Assembly: GCA_910589415.1 (NCBI GenBank)
Contig: OU342635.1
Coordinates: 36,110,929-36,174,928, forward strand
DNA from: Malachius bipustulatus
Taxonomy: Eukaryota > Arthropoda > Insecta > Coleoptera > Melyridae
Reading direction: 5' to 3'
Length of the DNA: 64,000 nt
The notes beneath the pieces were generated by a model that worked only from the letters and a program-made list of their open reading frames with translations, was not told the origin of the DNA and searched no databases. Every line of letters starts with the position of its first letter. Positions within the stretch are counted from its first letter, which is position 1. Position numbers and translations under genes: made by a program. Of the stretch, positions 1-11,867 are shown one piece after another.

Positions 1-226
1 ATATTGCGTGGAAAAAATACCAAAAATTTGTATCAGTTCTATACTATCGATTTATAGAAAAAACTCGAAAATTTTGGATAGCGCCCTTTTGCACAGGACG
101 ATTACTGGACGAATTTTTTTGGGCTATATTAATGACATAAGCTTCCATTTGCCACAGGTCGCAGCTTTTAATCTTGAAAGGCCCACACATTTCATTTTTA
201 AGCGACTTTTGAAGCTCCGAGCACTA
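1..226 (+). repeat. Terminal arm of the long-arm element also found at 24.66-28.15 kb
   Basis: Bases 1-226 match 27924-28148 almost exactly, up to the shared end GAAGCTCCGAGCACT, after which the flanks differ. The rest of this copy lies before the window. The 77-residue frame in it is repeat sequence, not a gene. Confidence 0.8.
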
Positions 227-362
227 ATGTGTTTGTGGTAGTTTTTTAACCATTTCCTACACCATAAAAATGTGTCTGATTGAGTTAGTTCTCAAGCCAA
301 GCCAAGTTACCATACATACCAGCCAGCCTATGTGAATAATAAAAAAGCTTTTAACTTATACA

Positions 363-3067
363 AGGTGATTCATGATTAATGCGAATATGTAAATGCCATC
401 AGGTAAGGGACCTCGAGACAAATCTATCTATGAGAATTTTTTTTTGCGAATATACAGTATGTCGCATTTAAGATGAATACACCCCTGTATTTTCGCTATT
501 TGAAGGAGTCGAGGTTCGAAATTTCGTACAGTCATGCAGACCGATGATCCACTCTTTTTACCATATCTAACTTAAATTTGATCTTTAAACCCCGCCTGCT
601 AGGTCTTTGCAAAGAAAGCCAATTATTGTCGATATTTTGATTCGCGTAAGAGATATTGAAAAAAGTGGCTCGAAAAAGTTGTTCTAAATTGTTTTCTAGC
701 CTCGGATACTGAGTTTAATGGCAAAATTATCATTTTCAATTATTTGAAAGTAAAATTCTCCATTATTTTGGTCTCACAAGAAATTTTTGAAAATTTTATT
801 TTCTAATTTGTTAGTTAGTGTACCCTTAGAAAGTACCTAATAATTTAACACTACTGTTCAATTATTACTTTCCATTGCACTGTAATTACCAAATTAGAAA
901 ATAAAATTTTCAAAAATTTCTTGTGAGACCAAAATAATGGAAAATTTAAAATGATAATTTTGCCATTAAACTCAGTATCCGAGGTTAGAAAATAATTTTT
1001 TCGAGTTTTTTTTTCAATATCTCTAACGCGAATCAAAAATATCGACAATTGATGGCTCTCTTTGCAAAGACGTAGTGTAGGCGGGGTTTAAAGATCAAAT
1101 TTAAGTTAGATATCGTAAAAAGTGTGGCTCATCATCGGTCTGCATGACTGTACAAAATTTCGAACCTCGACTCCTTCAAATTGCGAAAATACAGGGGTGT
1201 ATTCATCTTAAATGCGACACATGTACAAAGATACAGGGTGTTTTCTAGGGGCCGGGTTTGATGCAATCTAACGAAATTGAGCAAAAACACTCTTCTACCG
1301 AGGCACTTGAAGATGACCAATCGGCAAATTGAAAATCCAGGACCGTACTTGAAAAGAAATTGTTTGCACTTTTTTGACAGAAAAGCACAATACATTTTCC
1401 GATAGACTTTCAGATAAAACGGCATCTGATTCAGAGAGTACAGGAAAAATGCTATGAAATGAACTTCTTAAATTGAACAAATACATCCAACAGCTTCACA
1501 AAAATATATCAAAAATAAGAACGTGTACTGCATTTGTCAATCTGTTTTTGTGAACCTGGTCGAAAGTGTGCCTTGTGATTTGAAAAATTTTCATATTTCA
1601 TAGCATTTTTACTTTACTCTCCGAATCCGATGATGTTTTTGCCGGAAGTCGATCGAAAAATGTTTTTTTTTTTTTAATGTGATCAATTTTTCTTCAAATA
1701 CCGCTCTGGTTACTAAATAAAAAATTTGGCAATAGGATATCCTGTAAACTCGAAGAAGGTAGGTACCTCAACTATTGAAATGATTACAATTGAAGAACAT
1801 GGCAACAATTTTACAGAAACGTTGAAAATTAAATTTTAGGTAGGTATAAATAAAGTTCTTACTTTGACCTATTTTTATGAAGCTGTTTGAAGTGATCTGT
1901 TCGATTAAAGGAGCTGATTCCGAATTCGATGCCGTTTTTCCGAGAATCGATCGGAAAATTTGCTTATCTGTCAAAGATAAAATGTGAAATTTTTCTTAAA
2001 ATATTGTCCTGGTGCGACTATAGATTTAAAATTCTGGCAATAGGCTATCCCGTAAATTCGTAGTATGACAGCTTTTGAAATGATTTGCAATGAATTCTGA
2101 AGAACATTAGAAACAATTATAGGGAAAAATTGAAGTTTAGGCAGGTGCAAGTTCTTGTTTTAATTTTATTTTGTGAAACTGGTCGAAGTGTGCCGTTTGA
2201 TTTAACAAGCTCATTGAGCCGAGTGTCCCATCCCAACACTAGTGTCCACCCCCTAAATAGAGCTTAATTTTAAAGATAAAAAATTGAAACTTTGAGGATT
2301 TGTGTACTTGATATAGGACCACGGAATGGCATAATGAGTTTCATTAAAAAAAATTGTTCGGGCGCCAGCGATAAAAAACAGTAATATGGTGGTAAATTGT
2401 CGAAAAAAAATCGATTTTTTTTAATACATACGTAGAAATCGATCAATAAAATCAAATTCGCTCGAAAAAATTTGAATAAAAATTTATATAGCAATGACAG
2501 GTAGACAATATAATCAATATAATCTGAAAACGGTATTAGGTGCAATAAAGTTTTATGACAAAGTAAATAAGGCCCAAACAAATAGAAGGACGGCTCTTGC
2601 TGGGCTAGCCGGTACACTGAATTTGCACTGGACAGTGTCGTAGTATGGACTCATGAAAAAGGTGATTATTAAAAAGATATTAAAAATGTTTTTTAATGAA
2701 ACTAATTATGCCATTCCGTGGTCCTATATCAAGCACACAAATCCTCAAAGTTTCAATTTTTTATCATTAAAATTAAGCTCGATTTAGGGGGTGGACACTA
2801 GTGTTGGGACACCCGGTACAGTATTTTTCCTATACTTTACGAGTCCCACGCCGCTGTTTTAGAAAGTCGATAGGAAAATGCACTTTTCGGTCCAAAAGTG
2901 CAAATAATTTCTTTTCAAGTACGGTCCTGGATTTTCAATTTGCTGATAGAGTCATCTTGAAGTGACTCGGTAGAAGAGTGTCTAAAAATTATCATAGATT
3001 TAGATTTCTTAACTCGATGTCCCCTACCTGGCATTTAACTATGTCACATTAGTCATGAATCACCCTG
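363..3067. mobile_element. Compound nested palindromic element
   Basis: The outermost ends form a diverged inverted repeat (AGGTGATTCATGATTAATG at 363 against CATTAGTCATGAATCACC at the right). Inside are three more inverted-repeat layers: 463-815 with 877-1218; 1285-1455 with 2820-2970; and 2223-2358 with 2685-2812. Between 1580 and 2215 a unit of about 300 bases is repeated directly (CCGAATCCGATGATG at 1621, CCGAATTCGATGCCG at 1919). No transposase is visible. Short frames here mirror each other across the palindromes. Confidence 0.6.
463..1218. repeat. Inner palindrome of about 350-bp arms
   Basis: The segment starting GTCGCATTTAAGATGAATAC is repeated in reverse complement at the right, with a central unpaired stretch near 816-876. 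Divergence is slight (for example CGCTATTTGAAGG against CGCAATTTGAAGG). Confidence 0.75.
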
Positions 3068-3472
3068 TAATCATGTAAAGTTAATAAGCTGATAAAATTA
3101 TCAATGCGAGAAAATATACAATTAGGTAGGTAAAGTAGGTATTCATTATGTCAGTAATATGTATTTTTTTTGTTTCATAAGATTAAATTTAAGAGGTTCC
3201 AATTTTAAACAATACTGTTATTTTACAGTTCTAGATTCAATTTCAGACAAATTTTTTTTCAAAGCTTGCCTTAATTGTCATTTGCTAATATCATAGATGT
3301 CATTGATCAACCTGGATGATTGGTCGGATCCACTTATTTTTGTGCCCATCTTAGTGAATATTTCATCTTTACAATGTATTTCATCAGGCGAATATACTCC
3401 TCAGATTTCTGGATATTTCTTCCTGTTTTTCATAATATTATATAGTATGGACAGGAAGAAATAAATAAAATA

Positions 3473-4848
3473 CAGTAGTCTCACTAATCCGACACCATTA
3501 ACGACTATGTGTAGGATTATTGGAACATCCGGATTATACATACAAGGTGTTTCTAAATGGAGTACCATAAATTGGAGGACTTGTAGATGAAGTTAAAAAA
3601 ATACGAAAATGTAGGAAATTTTTTTTTCGAAAAGGCTTTATTGATGAGATACAGGGTGTTAAAGAGTCGACCGACAGACCACTCTTTTGTTAATATTTGT
3701 TGAAACAATAACCCAACTGAGACAATTTTTTGTGTGTAACAACAAGTTATAAAGAGCAATAATCAGACAAATTTTCGGTTTATTTCAATGAGCCAGTGGC
3801 GTAGAAACAGGGGTCGTTTGACACTTTTCACTCTTTAAAAAGTAAGGGCTAGGTTTTTTGATGTCTTATTACTTTTTTCTGAATCAACGGTCTTTTTACA
3901 ATAAAAAAGCCATACTTGTTTAATTTGCCCAGAGGCGTCCGTTTTTGAGATATTTGCAATTTTGTGTAAAAAAAATGCATTTGAACGATTATTAAATCAA
4001 CCAAAAATAATGTTTTCGTTGGAGCAGCGTTTAAATGCATGTGTACGTGCAAACGGAGGAAACTTCGAGCAATATTAGATAATCATTAGGTAATTTTATG
4101 TTAGGTATGTTTTGTTCAATTACTTATGTTTTGTTATGTGTTGAATAGTTTTCTTGACAATAAATATTATTTAATTTTCACTTCGGATATGAAATGTCAA
4201 ACTGACAAGTAAGTCCAAAACTTAGTTTATTTAAATTTCAAAGCTACCTTCACAATTTTAATAAATGAAATTTTTAAGTGTATTTTACATAAAACGACTG
4301 ACGTCCTGACACAAAATTGCAAATATCTCAAAAACGGACGCCTCTGGGCAAATTAAACAAGTATGGCTTTTTTATTGTAAAAAGACCGTTGATTCAGAAA
4401 AAAGTAATAAGACATCAAAAAACCTAGCCCTTACTTTTTTAAAGAGTGAAAAGTGTCAAACGACCCCTGTTTCTACGCCACTGGCTTATTGAAATAAACC
4501 GAAAATTTGTCTGATTATTGCTCTTTATAACTTGTTGTTACACACAAAAAATTGTCTCAGTTGGGTTATTGTTTCAACAAATATTAACAAAAGAGTGGTC
4601 TGTCGGTCGACTCTTTAACACCCTGTATCTCATCAATAAAGCCTTTTCGAAAAAAAATGTTCCTACATTTTCGAATTTTTTTAACTTTATCTACAAGTCT
4701 TCCAATTTATGGTATTCCATTTAGAAACACCTTGTATTTCATCGGGAAATACATACAAGGTTAAAAAGAAAAGCATTAAGAGGCATAAAAATGCATAAGA
4801 CAGTCATCAGTAAATACACGGTACTGCCGGATTAGTGAGACTCTACTG
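3473..4848. mobile_element. pogo/Tigger-like MITE interrupted by a fold-back element
   Basis: The outer ends CAGTAGTCTCACTAATCCGA and (reverse complement of the right end) CAGTAGAGTCTCACTAATCC are inverted repeats of the pogo/Tigger type, each flanked by TA. Only about 180 bases of this element remain around the fold-back insert at 3543-4734. No transposase is present. Confidence 0.6.
3543..4734. mobile_element. Fold-back element with 430-bp arms
   Basis: The arms 3543-3971 and 4307-4734 are near-perfect reverse complements around a spacer of about 335 bases. The ends are CAAGGTGTTTCTAAATGGA and its complement, flanked by TA on both sides. The same 68-residue frame appears on both strands because of the palindrome and is not a gene. 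Confidence 0.8.
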
Positions 4849-5016
4849 TATTTGATCAATGAGACATGTAATGTGGTTCTTTACATTCGTGACTTTATTT
4901 ATCCATTCCATACTTGTATGTACAAGTAGACCATGAGGTACATTGCAGTTATTTATGAAATAAATGTTTTCATTCTGTAGAGTGCACCGATAACAAAAAG
5001 TTGCTTTTTTACTTAA

Positions 5017-5731
5017 CACGTTGACGACGGCAGCGATGTTTATGGTGTTTTCATTCGAGCGATACGGGCCTTTAAGGGCACGTACCGATACATTTTAATT
5101 TACGGTACGGGCCTTTTAAGGCTCGTATGCAAAGCACGAGTGTAGTGTCATCTATCCGAAAAATACGGAACTAAGGCATACAAGCCGATAACGTAGCGCA
5201 TTGTTAGGTACAAGAGAACATTCGGTTGCGTCAGGACGGGTCTTGGAAGTCCCGTATCGTTGTTATAGGAGAAAAATTTTAATACGAGCCTTAAAAGGCC
5301 CGTATCGTGTATTTTGGGGAAAAATTAAAATAATACCGGCTTTACAATTCTTTTACCTCGGCTTTCCATATAAAAAAAATGATGTTCAGAGTCATAAACA
5401 ACTATAATTATGGCCTGTGTTCATCTATGGTCAATATCATACTAAAACTCAAATGAAAAAGACCGAGAAACGGGCCAGAAAAGTCCCGTACCGTATATAA
5501 GTAATAAATATAACTTGCATACGGAACGGCGCGAAAAAGGCCCGCACGCTGTTTGCAGTACCTACGCCATACTCATGTTATGCTCTACCCATAGCTACAT
5601 TCAACGGCGCGGTGTGGTAAGAGATAGCGGAATTATGAGCGTCGTAAGTTGGTGAAGGATGCACGGTTTGTATGCCGTATATCAGACATAACCGATACGA
5701 GCCGTTTTGGGCTCGTTCTGTCGTCAACGTG
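5017..5731. mobile_element. piggyBac-like MITE (715 bp) with TTAA target duplication
   Basis: The ends are CACGTTGACGACGGC and, in reverse complement, CACGTTGACGACAGAAC. Both abut TTAA (5013-5016 and 5732-5735), as expected of piggyBac-family insertions. The interior repeats short GC-rich palindromes such as ACGGGCCTTTTAAGGCTCGT. No transposase is present. Confidence 0.75.
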
Positions 5732-5735
5732 TTAA

Positions 5736-6326
5736 ACAAGTCATAAGCCTCTAAAAAAAATACTACTTGTAACTGAGCCCTTTTTTAGTGGGACCTTTGA
5801 AAATTATGATTTACTGTAGAAAAATAAAACAAAAATGATCTATAATCGATGGAGCTGGTCTTTTATTCCCTTTACACAAAATACTTTGTAATTCACTACA
5901 TATTCCAGCAGATCTATTTATTTAGTTAATTGTAATTGCAGTTTATAAATAAATAATTATTATAATAATTACAAAACATAAAATTTTATTATATTTTTTT
6001 AAAGCCTTAGGAAAAAATTAAGTGTTCGTCCCATAATATATAGAATAGACACTTAAATATTGAAGTAATAATGAGCCTTATTTTAATTTAAATACTCAAC
6101 TATTTTCCATCTTATTATACCATAATTATTATTAAAAGAAATACCTTCTATCATTACAGTAGGCTCATTAGAAAATTCCAAGCTTGTAAAACTTCTTGCA
6201 AAAATTAAAAACAATTTTATATAAAACCGGTGATGTTTCCAAGCATTTAGTATAAAAAATTGCCAACAAAATCTTCCGCACTAAGTCAAATATGCAGTCC
6301 ATAAATTAAGACTAAGCTCTCGCACA
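5736..6326. other. AT-rich spacer downstream of ERp44
   Basis: No coding signal or repeat was recognised. It is mainly A/T runs, between the piggyBac-like MITE and the 3' end of ERp44. Confidence 0.5.
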
Positions 6327-6332
6327 CTTTAT
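6327..6332 (-). promoter_or_regulatory. Candidate poly(A) signal of ERp44
   Basis: An AATAAA hexamer on the minus strand lies about 85 bases after the ERp44 stop codon. Position and sequence fit, but cleavage is not demonstrated. Confidence 0.4.
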
Positions 6333-6416
6333 TACACTCCGACTTATCATTGGGAAACAAAAAAAGAAAAAAATATTTACAGAATAACGACCTAAAGATT
6401 TAAAATTTACACTCAT

Positions 6417-6745
6417 TTATAACTCGTCTTTAAGTATAGTGTATCTTTTGTTCGACGGAGCTAGCTTCCTGAAGGTGCTTTCCGGAGGGGTTGAAGGGCC
6501 GTTCGAGGACGACTCGCTGTCCGGATCTGGCCCGTAATGGTACTCTCGATGCAGTTTTCCCGAATATAAATCCTGCAGGAATTCTTTCAGTTTACCGGGC
6601 TTCTTTGCATCCTCGTAATTCGGGAATAAATACATGTGCCTAAAACTGTCTATCGCGATAAGGGGCAGATCCTTCTCGCTTTTACCTAAATGATGCAGGG
6701 GATGAGCAAATTGCTTGCCGTCGGCTGTCAGGAAATTAATGTTTT
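6417..6745 (-). CDS. ERp44: ERp44 coding exon 4 (b' domain, tail and KDEL)
   Basis: The acceptor TTTCCAG precedes 6745. The exon completes codon C|AA and runs to TAA at 6419-6417. It contains AIDSFRHMYLFPNYEDA, the histidine-containing regulatory tail region GKLHREYHYGPDPD and the terminal KDEL retrieval signal. Confidence 0.95.
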
Positions 6746-9700
6746 CTGGAAAAGAAAATTTCTGGTAAAAATATAATCGTTTGTACCAATAAACTTTTTA
6801 TAAAGATTATAAGAATTTAAGCTAGAATAGTGTACAATAAAATAAATAAATTCTTACGTTTCTCGCTTATCAGTTCATGCAAGACGATTTCCGTAAAGAA
6901 CTTGATGCTCTCCTTATCATCGGGCGAGTGGAATAAAATCAAGAACGGCAGTCCTTCTTCAGTCAACTCTTCAGCGTTTTCAAAAGTTATTTCCCTAACC
7001 AAAGGTACGCATTTTTCAGCAGCCCAAATATGAAGCTCATCGAAATTCTTGAGACTTCCCCTGTAAGTTTCGTCGAGGTCGTTTGAACGATCCTTGTCAG
7101 GCCTGAAGACGATGACGGGCTCTCCGGGCGGATGCATCACTTCCACCGCCTTCCCGAACCCGGCGTGGAAATGACAGTCGTCTTTCAGATTAGTCGCCAC
7201 TCTCCGGAAGATGTGGTACTCCGCCTGGTCCTTCTTGTCGAAATAACCGATCAGTATCCTCTTGCTGGACTCCAGGCTGGACAGTTCGGCCAATTCTTTA
7301 AACTCTTTCACCGGATCTTCCAGCTGCTTTTTTATGAATTCCACAAACGATTCTGTGGACCGTTGTCCCCTGTATTCCTTTTTGGCCGGCTGCCCGTTTC
7401 TTATCACCTTCAGAGTCGGGTATTTGGTTACGTGGAAACGAGTAGAGACTGCCGACTCTTTATCACAATCCACTTTTCCCATAACGACTTTTCCAACTTC
7501 TGGAAATTCTTTGGTTACTCTATCGGCTGCTTCATCGAAGACTGGCATTAAAATATTACTGAATCTACACCATTCGGCGTAAAAATTAATAAAAACTAAT
7601 TCATTTGAAGCTGAAAATGAAAAATTAAATTGATTTTTTTGTAATAACTGTGAGCAGGATGGGAGGATTAGGTCTGGACTTAACATCCTTATTTTGCAAC
7701 TATCATACACAAAATAAAACAAAATAAAAATGAAAACTTTACTTTGACTTATAATATTAATTTTTAATTTCAATAACTGCCACATACCTACAATCCAATA
7801 TGGTAATAATAAAAGAGTATACAATCTGAACAGAAATAAATATTCCTGTTCATGGTTGTATTATGTATTGTAACCACCAGATTTATAAGGAATTTTATCC
7901 CTGTATAGTAAAATCAACATAATTAAAGAATAATGATAGAGCAGTGAGAAAAAACAGATAGATATTATGATGACATAACGCTTTTATACTTAATTTCATT
8001 TAGAGGGATCAAAAAGACAAGATGCTATTTGATTTTGAAAAAATCTAGTCATAGAAAAGCCTTTCTGATTTACAAACAGAAATTAAAAATGATGCTGATA
8101 TAATTTTTATGTCACACATTCTCATTGAACAATTTAATAAATTTCTTACAACACAGTTTTCTATGTTTAATCAGATCAGGCAACCCTGGCATTTATTAGA
8201 GCTTGACACTAGCAATAATTGCTATAGTCTGTACACTGAGTGTTGTCTGTTGTGATAACTAAGGATACATCATCTCATTATGTTTCTTACTCCTTCTATC
8301 GCATTGCATAGTCAATCGAGTTAAATTGGGACGTATTTTCAGAAATACGTTTGAATCGTCAGCAATTCTAAAAAGATGAGCGAGAGTGAGACGGAAGTAC
8401 GACTCGCGTCTTGATACACTTAGATTGATACGATAAGATTGTCGTCCAGCTGATCGGCTAGTGTCAGTGACAGTGACAGCGCTAAATACGAATTCAGCAG
8501 AATTACCTGTGATATTGTACGATGTAATAAACTACGAGTAACTTATTAATTGCGTGAATACCTAAAAATCTATTGCCTTGTTTTTCTAACGTTTAAAAAA
8601 AACGAACTGGGTATATTCTCGCAACAAACTGCAAAAAATTACACAAAATGCCTGGGAAACGATTGAACTCCCTAGGATGTGGTCTTGTGTGGTTATAAAT
8701 TGCTAGGATATTTTACAGCAGAAAAAGAAAACGGAGGTGTTATGCTTTCTTTTAAACGCCAACCAGCAGGTAGGTGACATGCTATTTCTAATCATAATAA
8801 TTATAACAATTTATCATTATCATTCTTACTTACTTGCGCTACCTATATATTTTTGTTATCAAAAAGTTTCAAGGCTCTACTTCGTCAATAACTTGTCGAA
8901 ATAATATATTTGTAGGATATTCATTATTCCTCAACACACACCACTGAGACGAATTGCGATACCACATCTAGTTCTACTTAGAAATAAGTGTATGAATCAA
9001 ATCGAATTAAATGAAATTGTTTAGTCAGAATCAGAGTGGCATGACAAAGGACAACACTCAGTGGACAAACCATACCAATCATATCCCAGAAAGGGATATT
9101 TCTGGAGATAAGTAATAATTTCCTCAAGGATAATCAGCTACTACTCACTACCTATGGGCTATTATGGGCCAGTCGTCATTTTGCTGGAACAAGGTCACAG
9201 TATTTGAATTTCATCATTTATGACAATGACCAACAATTTAGTTTCATTCTATATCCCATTCCAGATGTTTTTAAACTCAGAGTTGGCTATGGAAAATTTG
9301 AATTATGTTGCCACCTCTTCGAATACTGAGCTTTGAACTACCTTTGACTACCTAAATTTTTAAAGGTTATGGATGTCACTCTCAAATATGAATTTTTGTC
9401 AAAGGCTGGCTAAATATTTTTTTATTTATACATTTACTTACACAATACAGGGTGAAATGCGAGACAAGATGCTTGGGGCATTCATATGTGGAAAAATGAC
9501 TGGAATTGAAAACTGAAAATGGTTTCAATTTCGACGAACTGAACTAAAATACTTACAACCCCATACCACTTCCAGTTATACCGGAAGTTGCCATCAAGTT
9601 CCTTATTTTACATTGGACACCCTGTATTTTATTACATTTTCAGATTTTCTGAGAAAATCTAATCAAAATGGTTTTCACCTCGGTTTTCACAGTGTGAGTT

Positions 9701-11867
9701 TAATCTTTCACACAACATGAAGAAAACTGAAGGAAGGGATGGTATCGTTTTGTCCTTGTTAGGAATAACATGTTATATCAGTCAGATTCACTACACATAC
9801 CATATGAAAGATTGGAAGTAATATTGTATCTTAAATGGTGTCTCGTGCTGTTAGGGATCTTTAACCCCAAATGAAAGTACCGAAACAATGTGTGCTGGAT
9901 ATTTGTCTTGTGTTGTTCCACAAGACCATATCCATAAAGCTTTGGCTTTATGGATTTCACCATTCATCACAGACGTTAAGAAACCACATTCTGATCTTAG
10001 AGTACTAATATTTTCATTTTAAACCGGACAGCTGTCATCTCTCAACTGTTGTTAAATTGTTAAAACACTACTTATTTAATGTTAGTGGTGCAATTGACTA
10101 CTTGCAAATAAACTTGGCTATTACTGCTGCACCCCTCAAGAGCTTTCAGCCAGTCAGACATTACAATATAAAAGTTATTAAAACCAATCAAATGTCATTG
10201 TAATTTCTTTGAAAATAGGGACATCTGTCTCGTTTATTTTTTGAACGTTCCTCACTGATACACCAAAGTGCCTACAGCATTTCAAATGTGCATGTGCCTC
10301 ACTTCAACGACTTCACCACATTAATGTTACCAGACGCAGGATAATTATTTTACCTATGGGTTGTTTTTGGTAAGTCATTTAGTTACTTTTCATCTCCTGT
10401 CTGCAGGATTGTCCAGGATATACTCAAAGCTGCCTTCTTTATGTTTGGTAACTTGTTATAACATCGGCGTTATAAAATTATTAATACAGCAGCAACAAAA
10501 CAAAGTAGTGAGCAAATAGGGGTGCTGGGGGGTGGTAAACCAAACACCGGGAACGATTTCTTTGGATCATCGGCACCGGTCCTTATCAGGGTCGGTCCCA
10601 GCCATTCGAGATGGGTAAGGAATAATTTCTAAAAATCATCAATAATCAATGTGCCAACTCAATGGTCTTGATTCTTGGGAAGGCAGAACAAGTTCTCTGC
10701 ACTGAGGCCTCAGGTGGCCCATTGCGCTCCTTCCCTTCCCTATGGCCTCTCTCCTTAGGCCATCCTAGGCTTGGAAAGAACTGACAGCGGCACAGGATAT
10801 GTTCCACAGTTCTCTTTATGACATTGATTCCCACCGTATGGAGATGTGTGTTTAGTCGGCTTGGTGTAGATGCCAATCGCTAATTTGAGTGTTGGACAAG
10901 ATACTTGGTGACTTCGTCAGTCAGTACCGGTATAATTCGTTTGGGGAAGCAGCCGATAGGGGGCATTTTGCCAGTGACATACATGTTCCTCCACACTGTT
11001 CCTTGTTTATTATTGAATAGAGGTCGCGTAGTGCCAGTGGTACAGCAGGGTCGGGCGCAGAGGGAGTTTTGGCTCCCTCTTGAATTAGCCGATCTGCGAC
11101 CGCGTTTCCTTTTATTCAGGACAGGGTGAGTCTGTTGATTAGTGTGATTAGCAACAAAGCCTTAGCTTCCAGGGCAAGCCCAGAGCAGAACCTTGGACCC
11201 CCAACTCAATGGTAATTACAGTTGTAGAGTAGCAAATATCTCCCTTATTACTGATTTTCACTGGTACCGGTACCATGATACTCCTAGAGACCCATCATAT
11301 TACCTTATAGTGTATGTGGCATACCTGAGAGCGTGCGAGTGACCACTGATCTGAATAATGACCCGAAGTAATATAAGATAAATTAGTATGCAGCAGTTAT
11401 CAAGAAGTTGTGTCAAAATGAATTGTCAATAGTGCAGTAATTGAAAGAATCGTCCAAACCAGTCCCAGTTTCCCCGAGTTTAAAAATAACATACCTAAGG
11501 TCATGTCTAAATTTTGTTGAGTTAACTGAACAGCTCCGCTGTCGGTTGGATTATTATATACATAAACCACCTACAAATACAAAACACATAATTAGTACCT
11601 GCCAATAATAGGCGATTAGCTAACAGCTCTGAGTCTTATTTATTTTATCATCTATTTTGAATTGATTAGGTAGGTATGACACTGTGACCATATAAATAAG
11701 ACTCAAAAATAAAAATTTCAACAAGGGCGACATGGCAATTTTTACAGGAAATCCTGTTTCGTTGAATGAAATGAACAGAAAGTCCTGGTTGAATGGCTTT
11801 GAAAACTTACCGTGAAAAACACCAGGAACAAAATTTTGACGTTGGTTAGTCGGCATAGAAAATCCAT
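6417..11867 (-). CDS. ERp44: ERp44, endoplasmic reticulum thioredoxin-fold chaperone (whole gene, 4 coding exons)
   Basis: ERp44 retains unassembled clients and ER oxidoreductases such as Ero1 by mixed disulfides in the early secretory pathway (family knowledge). Coding exons on the minus strand, in order, are 11867-11811, 11570-11495, 7610-6858 and 6745-6417. All junctions are GT-AG and in phase, giving 404 residues against about 406 in vertebrates. Residues 1-21 look like a signal peptide (hydrophobic core KILFLVFFTVVYVY). A thioredoxin domain carries FYAEWCRFS, with the CRFS pseudo-active site at about residues 59-62. Two further thioredoxin-like domains follow (CVPLVREITFENAEELTEEG, then IAIDSFRHMYLFPNYEDAKK). 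The tail ends in KDEL. The start is the ATG preceding the signal peptide. The apparent longer N-terminus upstream of 7610 is intron read-through. The 3.9-kb second intron holds a MITE and a LINE remnant. Identification is very secure; exact ends of the UTRs are unknown. Confidence 0.96.
6858..7610 (-). CDS. ERp44: ERp44 coding exon 3 (thioredoxin domains a and b)
   Basis: The acceptor TTTTCAG ends at 7611 and the donor GTAAGAA begins at 6857. The 753-bp exon carries NFYAEWCRFS, a VDCD motif, YPTLKVIRNG and YRGQRS. These are the typical landmarks of the ERp44 thioredoxin domain, followed by the b domain. Confidence 0.95.
8225..9072. mobile_element. TA-flanked MITE in the large ERp44 intron
   Basis: The left end TAGTCTGTACACTGAGTGTT and the reverse complement of the right end TGGTTTGTCCACTGAGTGTT form an inverted repeat next to TA. 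About 100 bases of the left end recur at 14408-14517. No transposase was seen. Confidence 0.5.
10640..11180 (-). pseudogene. I/R1-type LINE remnant: RNase H end and C-terminal domain
   Basis: The minus-strand translation shows GNAVADRLIQEGAKTPSAPD, the segment after the RNase H motif G-N-x-x-A-D. It then shows TVEHILCRCQFFPSLG, the Cys/His C-terminal motif of non-LTR ORF2 proteins of the I/R1/Jockey group. Frames are broken. It lies in the ERp44 intron. Confidence 0.65.
11495..11570 (-). CDS. ERp44: ERp44 coding exon 2
   Basis: The acceptor is TTTGTAG before 11570 and the donor GTATG follows 11495. The exon has 25 codons plus one base. It completes the signal peptide and enters the first thioredoxin domain (AVQLTQQNLDMTL), as at the start of mature ERp44 in other animals. 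Confidence 0.9.
11811..11867 (-). CDS. ERp44: ERp44 coding exon 1 (start and signal peptide)
   Basis: The exon has 19 codons from ATG at 11867 to ACG before donor GTAAG (11810-11806). It encodes MDFLCRLTNVKILFLVFFT, a basic-then-hydrophobic signal sequence. The phase is 0. Confidence 0.9.

Noticed and set aside
8..241. 77-residue frame repeated at 24694-24879 and 27931-28155
   Set aside because: It is part of the long inverted-repeat arm, has no start context or family, and is duplicated with the repeat.
3553..4724. Identical 68-residue frames on opposite strands
   Set aside because: They are mirror images in a palindromic element.
7132..7582. Two plus-strand frames of 139 and 106 residues
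   Set aside because: They lie antisense to ERp44 exon 3 and have no recognisable motif, so they are shadows of a strongly coding exon.
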